Part shown: piece after piece, positions 23,758 to 31,658 of the stretch
Position numbering within the stretch: the first letter of the stretch is position 1
How the letters are laid out: each line of letters starts with the position of its first letter
NCBI GenBank assembly: GCA_934232845.1
Contig: CAKQGD010000017.1
Coordinates: 1 to 33,455, forward strand
Direction: 5' to 3'
DNA: 33,455 nucleotides
DNA from: an uncultured Oscillospiraceae bacterium
Lineage (GTDB): Bacteria > Bacillota > Clostridia > Oscillospirales > Ruminococcaceae
The notes under the pieces: model-generated
Database searches by the model: none
What the model was told of the DNA's origin: nothing
What the model saw: the letters and a program-made list of their open reading frames with translations, nothing else
Position numbers and translations under genes: made by a program

Positions 23758-24698
23758 ATCGATTCCTCCCACAGGCGGCCCTGCCAGGTATCAAGGCGGG
23801 CCAGCTCCTGATCGATCGCGTTTAGTACGGCGCGCTTATTTCTCGTCCAGTCCGGGGCGATCAGCGTGCGCCGGTCGCCGTCCCCCGTCAGCCGCTCGAT
23901 CACCGTATCGGGGCAGAGCAGCTCCAGCTGGCGGCAGATAATCCCGACATATTCTTCTTTGGTCAGCAGAGGAAACGGCTCTCTCTGATATTCTTCTCCC
24001 AGCGCGCTGCCGCGCATCAGATGCAGCATGTGCAGCTTAACTCCCTCAGGACAAAGCTTCCCCAGCAGCCGCGCGGAAGAAAGCATATCCTCTTTGGTGT
24101 CGCCGGGCAGGCCGTTGATCAGATGCACACAGACTGGCAGGTGCGCCGCGTGCAGGCGCAAAAACCCCTCGACAAATTCTTTTGTCGTGTGGCCGCGGTT
24201 TATCCGGCGGGCCGTCTCGTCATTTGCGGTCTGCAAGCCCAATTCAAGCATTACAGGCAGCTTTTGCGCCGTCTGCCGCAGCACCTCTATAATGTTCTCC
24301 GGCAGGCAGTCGGCGCGCGTCGCAATGCGGATGCCGCGCACTCCCGGCAGCGCAGCGGTCTCATCCAGCAAGGAGGTGAGAACATCGGGCGCGCAATATG
24401 TATTCGTAAAGCTTTGAAAATACGCAATGGGGTCCGCATCGGGATATTTTCCCCGCAGGGCCGAAAGCCCCATCTCGTACTGCGAAAGAAGCGTCCCGCC
24501 GGCAGGAAAAAACTCCCCGCCGCCTTTTTCGGTACAGAAAGCGCAGCCGCCCACGCCCTTTGTGCCGTCGCGGTTCGGGCAGGTGCAGCCCGATGCAAGC
24601 GGAATCTTTACGATCCGCCGCCCGGTCGTTTCTTTTAAATGGCGGGCCAGCGTGCGGTATCGCTTGCCGTCGCGGCAGACTTTTTCACGCGGGGTCAC
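23754..24698 (-). CDS. mnmL: Radical SAM protein MnmL (YtqA-like, TIGR01212 family)
   Basis: A 314-aa radical SAM enzyme of the YtqA/YhcC family. In B. subtilis YtqA is reported as MnmL, acting before MnmM in the Gram-positive route to mnm5s2U (conversion of cmnm5 to nm5), where MnmC is absent. The iron-sulfur cluster cysteines are visible near the N-terminus: Cys38, Cys40, Cys52 and Cys55 in CTCPNRDGTKGVGGCAFC. Further motifs are AYFQSFTNTYC, IRGIRIATRADCLPENI, ELGLQTANDETARRINRGHT and HLINGLPGDTKEDM. The start is GTG 24698, with GGAGG 8 nt upstream. Its TGA overlaps the mnmM ATG by 4 nt. Confidence 0.9.
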   Translation of the reverse strand: MTPREKVCRDGKRYRTLARHLKETTGRRIVKIPLASGCTCPNRDGTKGVGGCAFCTEKGGGEFFPAGGTLLSQYEMGLSALRGKYPDADPIAYFQSFTNTYCAPDVLTSLLDETAALPGVRGIRIATRADCLPENIIEVLRQTAQKLPVMLELGLQTANDETARRINRGHTTKEFVEGFLRLHAAHLPVCVHLINGLPGDTKEDMLSSARLLGKLCPEGVKLHMLHLMRGSALGEEYQREPFPLLTKEEYVGIICRQLELLCPDTVIERLTGDGDRRTLIAPDWTRNKRAVLNAIDQELARLDTWQGRLWEESI

Positions 24699-24728
24699 CG
24701 GTGTTTCCTCCTTCTACTCTTATTGTGC

Positions 24729-24766
24729 AAAAGCCCCTCCGTTTTACTGCGTGCGGAGGGGCTTTT
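24729..24766 (-). terminator. thrS terminator
   Basis: AAAAGCCCCTCCG and CGGAGGGGCTTTT form a 13-bp stem 20 nt after the thrS stop. It also sits just upstream of mnmL, separating the two units. Confidence 0.9.
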
Positions 24767-24785
24767 GGGTATGAAAAACGAATTT

Positions 24786-26690
24786 TTACAGTGCACGGGT
24801 GCGAATTTCTTCGAGAATGCGCGCGGCAAACTCGTCGACTGTCGCGGCGCCCTCGTCACCCTTAGCGCGAGAACGCACCGAGACAACGCCCTGCTCGATG
24901 TCCTTATCGCCCGCCACGAGCATATAAGGCACCTTTTGCAGCTGAGCCTCACGGATCTTGTAGCCGATCTTTTCGTTGCGGGTATCGACCTCGCAGCGCA
25001 CGCCCTGCGCCTCGAGCTTGGCCTTGACTTCATACAGATAGTCGAGATGACGGTCGGCAATCGGCAGCAGCATGACCTGCACCGGAGAGAGCCACGTCGG
25101 GAACGCGCCCGCAAAATGCTCGGTAATCACGCCGATAAAGCGCTCGACAGAACCAAATACGACACGATGGATCATGACGGGGCAGTGTTTTTCGCCGTCT
25201 GCACCGGTGTACTCCAAGTGGAAACGTCCGGGCAGCTGGTAGTCCAGCTGAATCGTACCGCACTGCCAAGTGCGGCCCAAGCTGTCCTCAATATGGAAGT
25301 CAAGCTTCGGGCCGTAGAAAGCGCCGTCGCCGGGATTGACGATATATTCCTTGCCGATGCTCTCAATCGCGTCGGAGAGAGCCTTGGTCGCAACGTCCCA
25401 GTCCTCGACGGAGCCGATATGGTCCTCCGGCATGGTGGAAAGCTCGATCTTATACGGCAGACCGAATTTACTGTACACCTCGTCGAAAAGCTGTGCGATG
25501 CGGACGACCTCATCTTTGATCTGGTCCTTTGCAAGCAGGATATGCGCATCGTCCTGCGTAAAGCAGCGCACGCGGAACAGGCCGTGCAGCGTGCCGGAAA
25601 GCTCGTGGCGATGCACTCTGCCCAGCTCGCCGTAGCGCAGCGGCAGCTCCTTGTAGGAGTGCGGCTCAAGGTCGTACACCAAAATACTGCCGGGGCAGTT
25701 CATCGGCTTGATCGCGAAATCTTCCTCGTCGATCACGGTCGTGTACATATTTTCCTTATAATGATCCCAGTGTCCCGAGGTCTCCCACAGGGTACGGCGC
25801 ATGATTTGGGGCGTCGAGATCTCGAGATAGTCCCACTTCTTATGCACCTCGTGCCAGTAATCGATCAGGGTATTGCGCAGCACCATGCCCTTGGGCAGGA
25901 AGAACGGCATGCCCGGCGCCTCGTCGCGCAGTGCGAACAGGCCCAGCTGACGGCCCAGCTTGCGGTGGTCGCGGCGCTTGGCCTCTTCGATGCGGGCCAG
26001 ATGCTCCTCAAGCATCGATTTCTTGGGGAAAGCCGTGCCGTAGATGCGCGAAAGCATCTTGTTCTTTTCGCTGCCGCGCCAGTATGCGCCCGTGCAGGAG
26101 GTCAGCTTAATGGCTTTCAGCGGCGCAACGGTCATCAGATGGGGTCCGGCGCACAGGTCGGTAAAGTCGCCCTGCTTATAAAAGCTGATCTTTTCGCCCT
26201 TGCCGGCGTGCTCTTCGAGCAGTTCGATCTTGTAGGGCTGATCGGCCATCAGTTCTCTTGCCTCGGGCACGTCAAGGCCGAAGCGGGTGACTTCAAGGCC
26301 GGACTTGACGATTTTCGCCATCTCTTCTTCGATCTTGGCCATTTCTTCGGCGGTAAAGGGATGCTCCACGTCAAAGTCGTAGTAAAAGCCGTCTTTGATC
26401 GAGGGGCCGATCGCAAATTTTGCATCGGGGAACAGGTGCATGACCGCCTGCGCCAGCACGTGCGACGCGGTATGGTTGAACGCGCGCTGTCCGTCCTCGT
26501 CTTCAAAGGTAAGAACCTCCAGCACGCAGTCGGAGGAAATCTCCGTACGCAGATCGCGCACCTCTCCGTCGATGCGAACGGCACAGGCATTGCGGTAAAG
26601 GCCCATGCTGATGTCCTTGGCGACGTCCGCCGCCGTGACGGCAGACTCATATTGGCGGGTCGAACCGTCCTTCAGAGTAATTGTAAGCAT
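24786..26690 (-). CDS. thrS: Threonyl-tRNA synthetase
   Basis: Charges tRNA-Thr with threonine. At 634 aa it has the full bacterial architecture: an N-terminal TGS domain (residues 1-61), the editing domain with HTASHVLAQAV and a later GPHLM segment, and the class II catalytic core with motif 2 region FRVRCFTQDDAHILL. The zinc-site region MNCPGSILVYD lies before it and motif 3 region GSVERFIGVITEHFAG after it, then a C-terminal anticodon-binding domain from about residue 530. ATG 26690 has AAGGAAGG upstream. A T-box leader precedes it, so expression rises when uncharged tRNA-Thr accumulates. Monocistronic, with its own terminator. Confidence 0.98.
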   Translation of the reverse strand: MLTITLKDGSTRQYESAVTAADVAKDISMGLYRNACAVRIDGEVRDLRTEISSDCVLEVLTFEDEDGQRAFNHTASHVLAQAVMHLFPDAKFAIGPSIKDGFYYDFDVEHPFTAEEMAKIEEEMAKIVKSGLEVTRFGLDVPEARELMADQPYKIELLEEHAGKGEKISFYKQGDFTDLCAGPHLMTVAPLKAIKLTSCTGAYWRGSEKNKMLSRIYGTAFPKKSMLEEHLARIEEAKRRDHRKLGRQLGLFALRDEAPGMPFFLPKGMVLRNTLIDYWHEVHKKWDYLEISTPQIMRRTLWETSGHWDHYKENMYTTVIDEEDFAIKPMNCPGSILVYDLEPHSYKELPLRYGELGRVHRHELSGTLHGLFRVRCFTQDDAHILLAKDQIKDEVVRIAQLFDEVYSKFGLPYKIELSTMPEDHIGSVEDWDVATKALSDAIESIGKEYIVNPGDGAFYGPKLDFHIEDSLGRTWQCGTIQLDYQLPGRFHLEYTGADGEKHCPVMIHRVVFGSVERFIGVITEHFAGAFPTWLSPVQVMLLPIADRHLDYLYEVKAKLEAQGVRCEVDTRNEKIGYKIREAQLQKVPYMLVAGDKDIEQGVVSVRSRAKGDEGAATVDEFAARILEEIRTRAL

Positions 26691-26766
26691 ATCTTTTCCT
26701 TCCTTTCGGTTTTAAAACAATAGATTAGCTTTGCCTCTTTTTTCGTTTTAAAAACGAAAAAAGAGC

Positions 26767-26808
26767 AAAAAAATCAGCCGTTCTCCCTCGTAAAAAGGAA
26801 AAACAGCC
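26767..26808 (-). terminator. T-box terminator upstream of thrS
   Basis: On the minus strand GGCTGTTTTTCCT pairs (with several G-U pairs) with AGGGAGAACGGCT and is followed by GATTTTTTT. It lies just after the T-box sequence and is the default terminator relieved by uncharged tRNA. Confidence 0.75.
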
Positions 26809-27035
26809 GGGGCGGGGCAAAGATCCTCGCGGTTCCACCCGGATTCGCACAAAAAATTGTGCCTCACCGTCTGGCCGATAACGCCGCCAAAGCGTCGCGG
26901 TTCGGCAAAAGATGCCTTCTCCGCGCTCTCGGGAGGGGTACGCAATTCGCTCATCCCCGCCGCCGTTTTCAGCCTATGCCGGCGGCTCTCTGTCGGGATG
27001 ATCTGCAAAAAACGCTTCTCCGTCAACAATTTTTC
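26809..27035 (-). promoter_or_regulatory. T-box riboswitch (tRNA-Thr sensing) in the thrS leader
   Basis: The minus strand carries the T-box core GGGTGGAACCGCG (26840-26828), followed by AGGATCTTTGCC, which forms the antiterminator region. Upstream are GAGAGCCGCCGGCATAGGCT and AAAACGGCGG, which resemble the stem I distal arm. GCGTACCCC near 26937 could hold an ACC threonine specifier, but the specifier loop is not fixed by eye. Position, promoter, terminator and the thrS target all fit. Confidence 0.93.
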
Positions 27036-27045
27036 TTATGAAAGA

Positions 27046-27074
27046 ATCGTATCACGCGCGGCGCCTTTTGTCAA
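27046..27074 (-). promoter_or_regulatory. thrS/T-box promoter
   Basis: On the minus strand TTGACA (27074-27069), 17 nt, TACGAT (27051-27046), just before the T-box leader. Confidence 0.8.
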
Positions 27075-27160
27075 CTGCCGAGAAAAGAAAAGCAGGAAAT
27101 CATCTCATTTTCACGCCAAACAGAGAATCCTGCCGCGCGGCTTTCTCTTGTGCCGCGCAA

Positions 27161-27189
27161 TTGTAAATCTATACGGAATCTGTTATGAT
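27161..27189 (+). promoter_or_regulatory. Promoter of the cyclase-vanW unit
   Basis: TTGTAA (27161-27166), 17 nt, TATGAT (27184-27189), with an extended -10 TG at 27181-27182. It lies about 33 nt before the cyclase start. Confidence 0.75.
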
Positions 27190-27222
27190 GAAAATGAACA
27201 TTGCGTATCGAGAGGGCTTGGA

Positions 27223-27813
27223 ATGAAAATATACGATATTACCCGCGTGCTGCAGGAAGCCCCCGTCTATCCGGGGTCTGAGCCGATTCAATTTGAGCGC
27301 CTGTGCAGCCCCGAAAATGGGGATGAATACCGCACCAGTCTCATCACGGCCGAAAGCCACATGGGCACTCATGCCGATGCGGCGTCTCATTTTCTTATAG
27401 ACGGCGCTGCCATCGACCAAATGCCTCTGGACTGTTACTTTGGACCATGCCGTGTTGTCACGGCAGCCGACATTTCTTCCGAGCATATTGAAGCGAAAGA
27501 ACTCTCGGATGTATTGGCCGGCTGCGAGCGGCTCGTTCTGCGCACCAAAGGAAGCCGCTTTCTCTCCCGCAAGGCCGCCGCAGCGATCGTCTGCGCGGGG
27601 ATCCGCGCCGTTGTGACGGACGCGCTGAGTGTTGCTCCGCCCGACGACGAAGCGGCGATTCATCGAATTCTGCTGAATGCGGGAATTGCGATCGTAGAAA
27701 ACGCCATTCTCGATGGTGTGCCGGACGGCAGCTACATCCTTTCCGCCTTTCCTGTAAAGATCGGCGGCTGTGACGGCTCTCCCGTGCGGGCCGTGCTGAT
27801 TGCAGAAAATTAA
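27223..27813 (+). CDS. Cyclase-family metal hydrolase (kynurenine formamidase-like)
   Basis: A 196-aa member of the cyclase superfamily (PF04199), which includes KynB-type arylformamidases and other amide or lactone hydrolases. The metal-binding signature HMGTHADAASHF is present, with His46, His50, Asp52 and His56. The usual Pro before the last His is replaced by Ala-Ser. IYDITRVLQEAPVYPGSEPI at the N-terminus and ENAILDGVPDGSYILSAFPV near the end are also family-typical. ATG 27223 has GAGGG upstream. No other tryptophan or kynurenine genes are near, so the substrate is open. The next gene follows after 26 nt and is probably cotranscribed. Confidence 0.88.
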   Translation: MKIYDITRVLQEAPVYPGSEPIQFERLCSPENGDEYRTSLITAESHMGTHADAASHFLIDGAAIDQMPLDCYFGPCRVVTAADISSEHIEAKELSDVLAGCERLVLRTKGSRFLSRKAAAAIVCAGIRAVVTDALSVAPPDDEAAIHRILLNAGIAIVENAILDGVPDGSYILSAFPVKIGGCDGSPVRAVLIAEN

Positions 27814-27839
27814 TTCCCGCGTAAAAAGGAGGTTTTCTT

Positions 27840-28679
27840 TTGGCACGAAAGCTATTCTGCGAAATTTCTCCTCTTACCTATCGCATCTCCACGCAAAAAT
27901 GCATTCTGATGCGCAGACTGTCGGACGCCGTATCCGGCTGCCGTTTTGCCTGTGCGCACAGCCGCAATCCGCTTCCTGTTCGAGTCTACGCGCACAGCTC
28001 TCTCATTCGGCGCACGCTGGGGGCGGTCGATCCCGTTCTGCAGGAAAACAAAGCCGTGAATCTGTCGCTCGCCGCGCCCAAGGTCAGCGGCATTCTGATT
28101 CGTCCGGGAGAGACTTTCTCCTTTTGGCGGCTTGTAGGAAATCCCACGGCAGCGGCAGGCTATCGGGAGGGCCTTGCCATTGCGCGCGGATCACCTGCAT
28201 CGGGCGTCGGCGGCGGTATGTGTCAGTTTACAAATCTGCTGCACTGGATGGTTCTGCATACGCCTCTGACCGTGATCGAGCTGCATCATCACGACGGCGT
28301 CGATTTATTTCCCGACTTCGGGCGCAAGGTGCCGTTCGGCACGGGAACGTCAATTCTGTACAATTATCTTGATTATCGGTTTCGCAATGATACGTGTGCG
28401 ACTTATCAGATTCTGGTTTCCGTCACGGATACCCACCTTTGCGGAGAGCTGCGCTGCGACCGTCCCCAGCCCTTGTGTTATCACATCTATACCGAAAACG
28501 AGCACTTTTCCCGCGAGGGGGACACGGTTTACCGCTGCGGCCGCGTGATGCGCGACACAATAGACCCAAAAACGGGAGATCATCTTTCGCAGAAGCTTCT
28601 GCGCACAAACCACGCCCGCGTGATGTATGATACCTCCTCTCTTATTGTCGAAGAAAATTTTATCCACACCGGCAAATAA
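27840..28679 (+). CDS. VanW family protein
   Basis: A 279-aa VanW-family protein, named after an accessory gene of vancomycin-resistance clusters; the biochemical role is unknown. Seen: VNLSLAAPKVSGILIRPGET, FSFWRLVGNPTAAAGYREGL, the signature SGVGGGMCQFTNLLHWMVLH, IELHHHDGVDLFPDFGRKVP and FGTGTSILYNYLDYRFRN. No signal peptide or membrane helix is seen, unlike many larger VanW proteins. The start is TTG 27840 with AAAGGAGG 7 nt upstream. No other resistance genes (vanA, vanH, vanX) are present, so a resistance role is not supported. It is followed by a terminator. Confidence 0.92.
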   Translation: MARKLFCEISPLTYRISTQKCILMRRLSDAVSGCRFACAHSRNPLPVRVYAHSSLIRRTLGAVDPVLQENKAVNLSLAAPKVSGILIRPGETFSFWRLVGNPTAAAGYREGLAIARGSPASGVGGGMCQFTNLLHWMVLHTPLTVIELHHHDGVDLFPDFGRKVPFGTGTSILYNYLDYRFRNDTCATYQILVSVTDTHLCGELRCDRPQPLCYHIYTENEHFSREGDTVYRCGRVMRDTIDPKTGDHLSQKLLRTNHARVMYDTSSLIVEENFIHTGK

Positions 28680-28693
28680 TTTCATTCTATTTG

Positions 28694-28726
28694 AAAAAAG
28701 AGCACTTTTATAAAAAGTGCTCTTTT
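28694..28726 (+). terminator. Terminator after vanW
   Basis: AAAAAGAGCACTTTT pairs with AAAAGTGCTCTTTTT around a 2-4 nt loop, 15 nt after the stop. Confidence 0.9.
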
Positions 28727-28736
28727 TAATAAAAAC

Positions 28737-28770
28737 AAACCGCCCGTCTGATTGCAGACGGGCGGTTTGG
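28737..28770 (-). terminator. Terminator after the CoA-transferase gene
   Basis: AAACCGCCCGTCTG and CAGACGGGCGGTTT form a 14-bp stem with loop ATTG. On the minus strand it is followed by GTTTTTATT. It lies 74 nt beyond the CoA-transferase stop and back-to-back with the vanW terminator. Confidence 0.85.
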
Positions 28771-28843
28771 CCGGCTGCTGAGGAAAACAGCCGCAGGCAG
28801 GAGAATCCTATATCCAATATTTTGGTGCGGAGTATCTGAATGT

Positions 28844-30409
28844 TTACAGGGTCAGACCCATTTTTGCCGCCGAGAAAAGGCGGGGATCCATTTCTTTCAG
28901 ATCCTTGGCAATAAGAGGCGTAAATTCCATCTGATCCAGAACATCGCGCTGCAGATCGACACCGGGCGCAATCTCGGTAATGGTCAGGCCTTCGGGCAAA
29001 AGCCGAAGCACAGCGCGCTCCGTGATGAAGGTGACCTCCTGCCCGATCTGACGGGCATAGTCGCCGGAGAACGTAATCTGGTTGACCTTTTTGACAAATT
29101 TTTTGCTCTTACCCTCGTGGGTGATTTTCAGCTTGCCGGCGCCGATCTCCTCCGCAAGGCCGCCGGCCGTAAAGGTGCCGACAAAATAAACCTTTTTTGT
29201 ATTCTGAGAGATATTGACAAAGCCTCCGGGGCCGGTGCAGCGCGTGCCGAAGCGCGACACGTTGACATTGCCCGCAGCGTCGATTTCCGCCGCGCCGAGG
29301 AAAGTCATATCCAACACACCGCCATCGTACATATCGAACATATCGCCGCAGTTATAGATCGCCTCGGCATTGACCGAGCCGCCGAAGCCTGCGCCCTCAA
29401 CGGGAACGCCTCCCTGCGGGCCGGACTCAAGCGACAGAGTAATCTGATCCGCAAAGCCCTCTTCATTGGCGACGTTGCCCACACCGGAAGGAATACCGAT
29501 GCCGAGGTTAATCAGATAGCCGGATTTCAGATCCATCGCACAGCGGCGCGCGATCACCTTGCGGTTATCAAGAGGCAGCGGCTCCACCGCGCTGGTCGGG
29601 CAGCGAAGCTCACCTGCAATTTCACCGCGGTAAACGGTCGCGTAGTTCTGCATATGCAGCATAGGATCCGTCGATTTCACAACATAATCCACAAGCGGAT
29701 GATGCAGGCGAATGTTTTTCGGATTCAGAGAGCCGCGCTTTACGATCTCCTTCACCTGTACAATCACAGTGCCGCCGCTCGCGTGGGTAGCCGCAGCCAT
29801 TTCCATGGCATAGTCGCCGCAGCCTTCCTGCTCCATGGAGATATTGCCGTCTTCATCGGCATAAGTGCCGCGAATCAGACAGGCGTCAATGGGGAACGTC
29901 TTATATGCGAGATAATCTTTTCCGTCGAACTGCATCAACTCTACAATATCACGATGCTGATCGATTGTTTTCTGATTCGCCTTGCAGCCCTCGACACGAG
30001 GATCGGCAAAGGTGCCGAGGCCGACATGCGTCAGAACGGCCGGTTTATGTCCGGCGATCGCACGCAGCAGATGAATCATTACTCCCAACGGAACGGCGTA
30101 AGCCGCAATTTTGTTCTCGCCGATCATACGGCCGATCTCGGGGGGATTGGCAAAATGTCCTGCAATAATCGTATCCAGCAGGCCAGGTGCGCACAAGCGG
30201 TTCAAACCTACGTTTGTTCTGAAATCTCCCGCGCTGATGCCGCAGACGCCCGTCAGCCCTTTGGGATGGCCCTCGGAAGCATAACGGTCCGCGACCGCCT
30301 GAAACAGCTCGTCCGGAGCGAAATAACCTCCGCCAAAGCCGCCGAAAGCGACCGTGGCGCCGTCCGGGATCAGGGATGCAGCCTGTTTTGCCGTAATGAA
30401 TTTTACCAT
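28844..30409 (-). CDS. Propionate/lactate-type CoA-transferase (acyl-CoA:acetate CoA-transferase)
   Basis: A 521-aa class I CoA-transferase with the alpha and beta halves fused, as in propionate CoA-transferase (Pct), which moves CoA between short-chain acids such as acetate, propionate, lactate or butyrate. The alpha half begins ITAKQAASLIPDGATVAFGG. The catalytic glutamate is Glu328 in SLESGPQGG. NLGIGIPSGVGNVANEEG, the glycine-rich VEGAGFGGSVNAEAIYN and DMTFLGAAEIDAAGNVNVS are conserved blocks. ATG 30409 has a GAGGG site. It follows the dehydrogenase gene on the same strand after 302 nt containing hairpins, and may be transcribed separately. Exact acids are not deducible. Confidence 0.9.
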   Translation of the reverse strand: MVKFITAKQAASLIPDGATVAFGGFGGGYFAPDELFQAVADRYASEGHPKGLTGVCGISAGDFRTNVGLNRLCAPGLLDTIIAGHFANPPEIGRMIGENKIAAYAVPLGVMIHLLRAIAGHKPAVLTHVGLGTFADPRVEGCKANQKTIDQHRDIVELMQFDGKDYLAYKTFPIDACLIRGTYADEDGNISMEQEGCGDYAMEMAAATHASGGTVIVQVKEIVKRGSLNPKNIRLHHPLVDYVVKSTDPMLHMQNYATVYRGEIAGELRCPTSAVEPLPLDNRKVIARRCAMDLKSGYLINLGIGIPSGVGNVANEEGFADQITLSLESGPQGGVPVEGAGFGGSVNAEAIYNCGDMFDMYDGGVLDMTFLGAAEIDAAGNVNVSRFGTRCTGPGGFVNISQNTKKVYFVGTFTAGGLAEEIGAGKLKITHEGKSKKFVKKVNQITFSGDYARQIGQEVTFITERAVLRLLPEGLTITEIAPGVDLQRDVLDQMEFTPLIAKDLKEMDPRLFSAAKMGLTL

Positions 30410-30711
30410 TCAAAAGCCCTCACTTTCCGGATAGATAAAGGTCCGGCGGCGAATGAACCGCCCTCCTTTAGAAAAGAATACCACATTGCTTCAAAAAAAG
30501 CCAGACCGCATCGAAAAACGCGCCGGCGAAAAAGCGCGGGCGCTTTGCCGGGAAAGCAGCCGGTAAGCGCCCGTGAGACCGCCGCGCCCAACCTGCGGCG
30601 CGGCGATAAAAGGAGCCTTGTGCCGTGACCGCAGCGTACGCGGCACAAGGCCGGGAAAACGGCCCTTCCGAAAGCCGGATACCCTCTTTTGGCAGAAACG
30701 GATCTCAAGCA
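30410..30711 (-). other. Structured GC-rich intergenic region between dehydrogenase and CoA-transferase genes
   Basis: No gene is supported. In transcription order (minus) three hairpins follow: an 11-bp stem GCCTTGTGCCG/CGGCACAAGGC (30615-30651), an 8-bp stem GCCGCGCC/GGCGCGGC (30581-30604), and GGGCGCTT/AAGCGCCC (30538-30572). The last is followed on the minus strand by GCGCTTTTT, so it may be a terminator. The remaining 120 nt before the CoA-transferase show no convincing promoter. Confidence 0.6.
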
Positions 30712-31626
30712 TCAAAATCCGATACCGGAGATCAGTCCGCTGATTTTTTCGGCCGTCGCGTCGAGTTTTGCCTTCTGTTCCGCGGTGAGGCCGGGATCAA
30801 GCAGCTGTTTGACGCCGCCCTTGCCCATCGAGCAGGGCATTCCCATCGACACATGGGAGTAGCCAAGCTCTCCGTCGAGCGAGAAGGAACACGGCATCAC
30901 CGCACCGCTGTCGGTCGCGATCGCCTCGATCATCGCGGAAAGCATCACGCCGGACGTCCATCCGGAGGTGCGTCCGCTCTCCAGCGCCTGATAGTTGTTA
31001 AACCACTGTGCCGTCGCGGTCTCGATCTCATTTCTTTGCTCCGGTGTAAGGACCAGCGGCTTGCCCTCATAGGTCATCTGGTCATAAAGGCGCACCTGAC
31101 CATCTCCATGCTCACCGACACACAGGCCGTTCAGCTTGGAAAATTCCTTACCGGTGACCTTTTCCGTCGCCCACTTGAGGCGAAGCGTATCATTGGCGCA
31201 GAAGCCGAGCACGCTGTGGCGCTCCCAGCCGAGGAGTTTCCAATAAACGTAGGTAAACACGTCGATCGGATTTGTCGCGTTAATCAGGACGCAGTCTTTT
31301 TTGCAGACCTTTTTGAGCTTTTCACAGATCGGGACGACAACGCCGAGGTTATCTTTCAGAAATTCATTGCGGTTTGCGACCTTGCGTTCCGGCAGGCTCG
31401 CCGTCACAAGCAGAATATCACAATCACCAAGATCGTCGTAATCCGCTTTTGAAATTTTGGTTTTGCTGATGGGAAGAAGCGCCTGCCCCATATCCATCAC
31501 ATGGCTCATGACCATGTTCTCCTTGATATCAAGCAGCTTGATCTCATCGAGAATGCTTTTGGAGCCGGTGATAAAGGCAGTTGTTGCGCCCAGCAGCCCG
31601 GCACCGCCCACAATACCGAGTTTCAT
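30712..31626 (-). CDS. NAD-dependent malate/lactate dehydrogenase-like 2-hydroxyacid dehydrogenase
   Basis: A 304-aa member of the LDH/MDH family, which interconverts 2-hydroxy and 2-oxo acids with NAD(H). The Rossmann motif is GIVGGAGLLGATTA, with Asp33 selecting NAD. Catalytic residues are Arg86, Asp146, Arg149 and His173 (GEHGD). In the substrate loop ASLPERKVANR, Glu80 aligns without gaps to the discriminator that is Arg in malate and Gln in lactate dehydrogenases. The substrate is therefore uncertain. ATG 31626 has AGAGAGGG upstream. It lies 32 nt after dctM and is likely cotranscribed with the TRAP genes, linking it to the imported acid. Confidence 0.88.
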   Translation of the reverse strand: MKLGIVGGAGLLGATTAFITGSKSILDEIKLLDIKENMVMSHVMDMGQALLPISKTKISKADYDDLGDCDILLVTASLPERKVANRNEFLKDNLGVVVPICEKLKKVCKKDCVLINATNPIDVFTYVYWKLLGWERHSVLGFCANDTLRLKWATEKVTGKEFSKLNGLCVGEHGDGQVRLYDQMTYEGKPLVLTPEQRNEIETATAQWFNNYQALESGRTSGWTSGVMLSAMIEAIATDSGAVMPCSFSLDGELGYSHVSMGMPCSMGKGGVKQLLDPGLTAEQKAKLDATAEKISGLISGIGF

Positions 31627-31658
31627 ATTATAGAACCCTCTCTCTGATTTTGATTGCA

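Noticed and set aside
24639..26723. A 694-codon plus-strand frame over thrS
   Set aside because: Shadow of thrS, which matches a full threonyl-tRNA synthetase on the minus strand; no recognisable domain in the shadow.
27840..28679. Vancomycin-resistance locus
   Set aside because: Only a VanW-family protein is present; no vanH, ligase, vanX or two-component genes are nearby.
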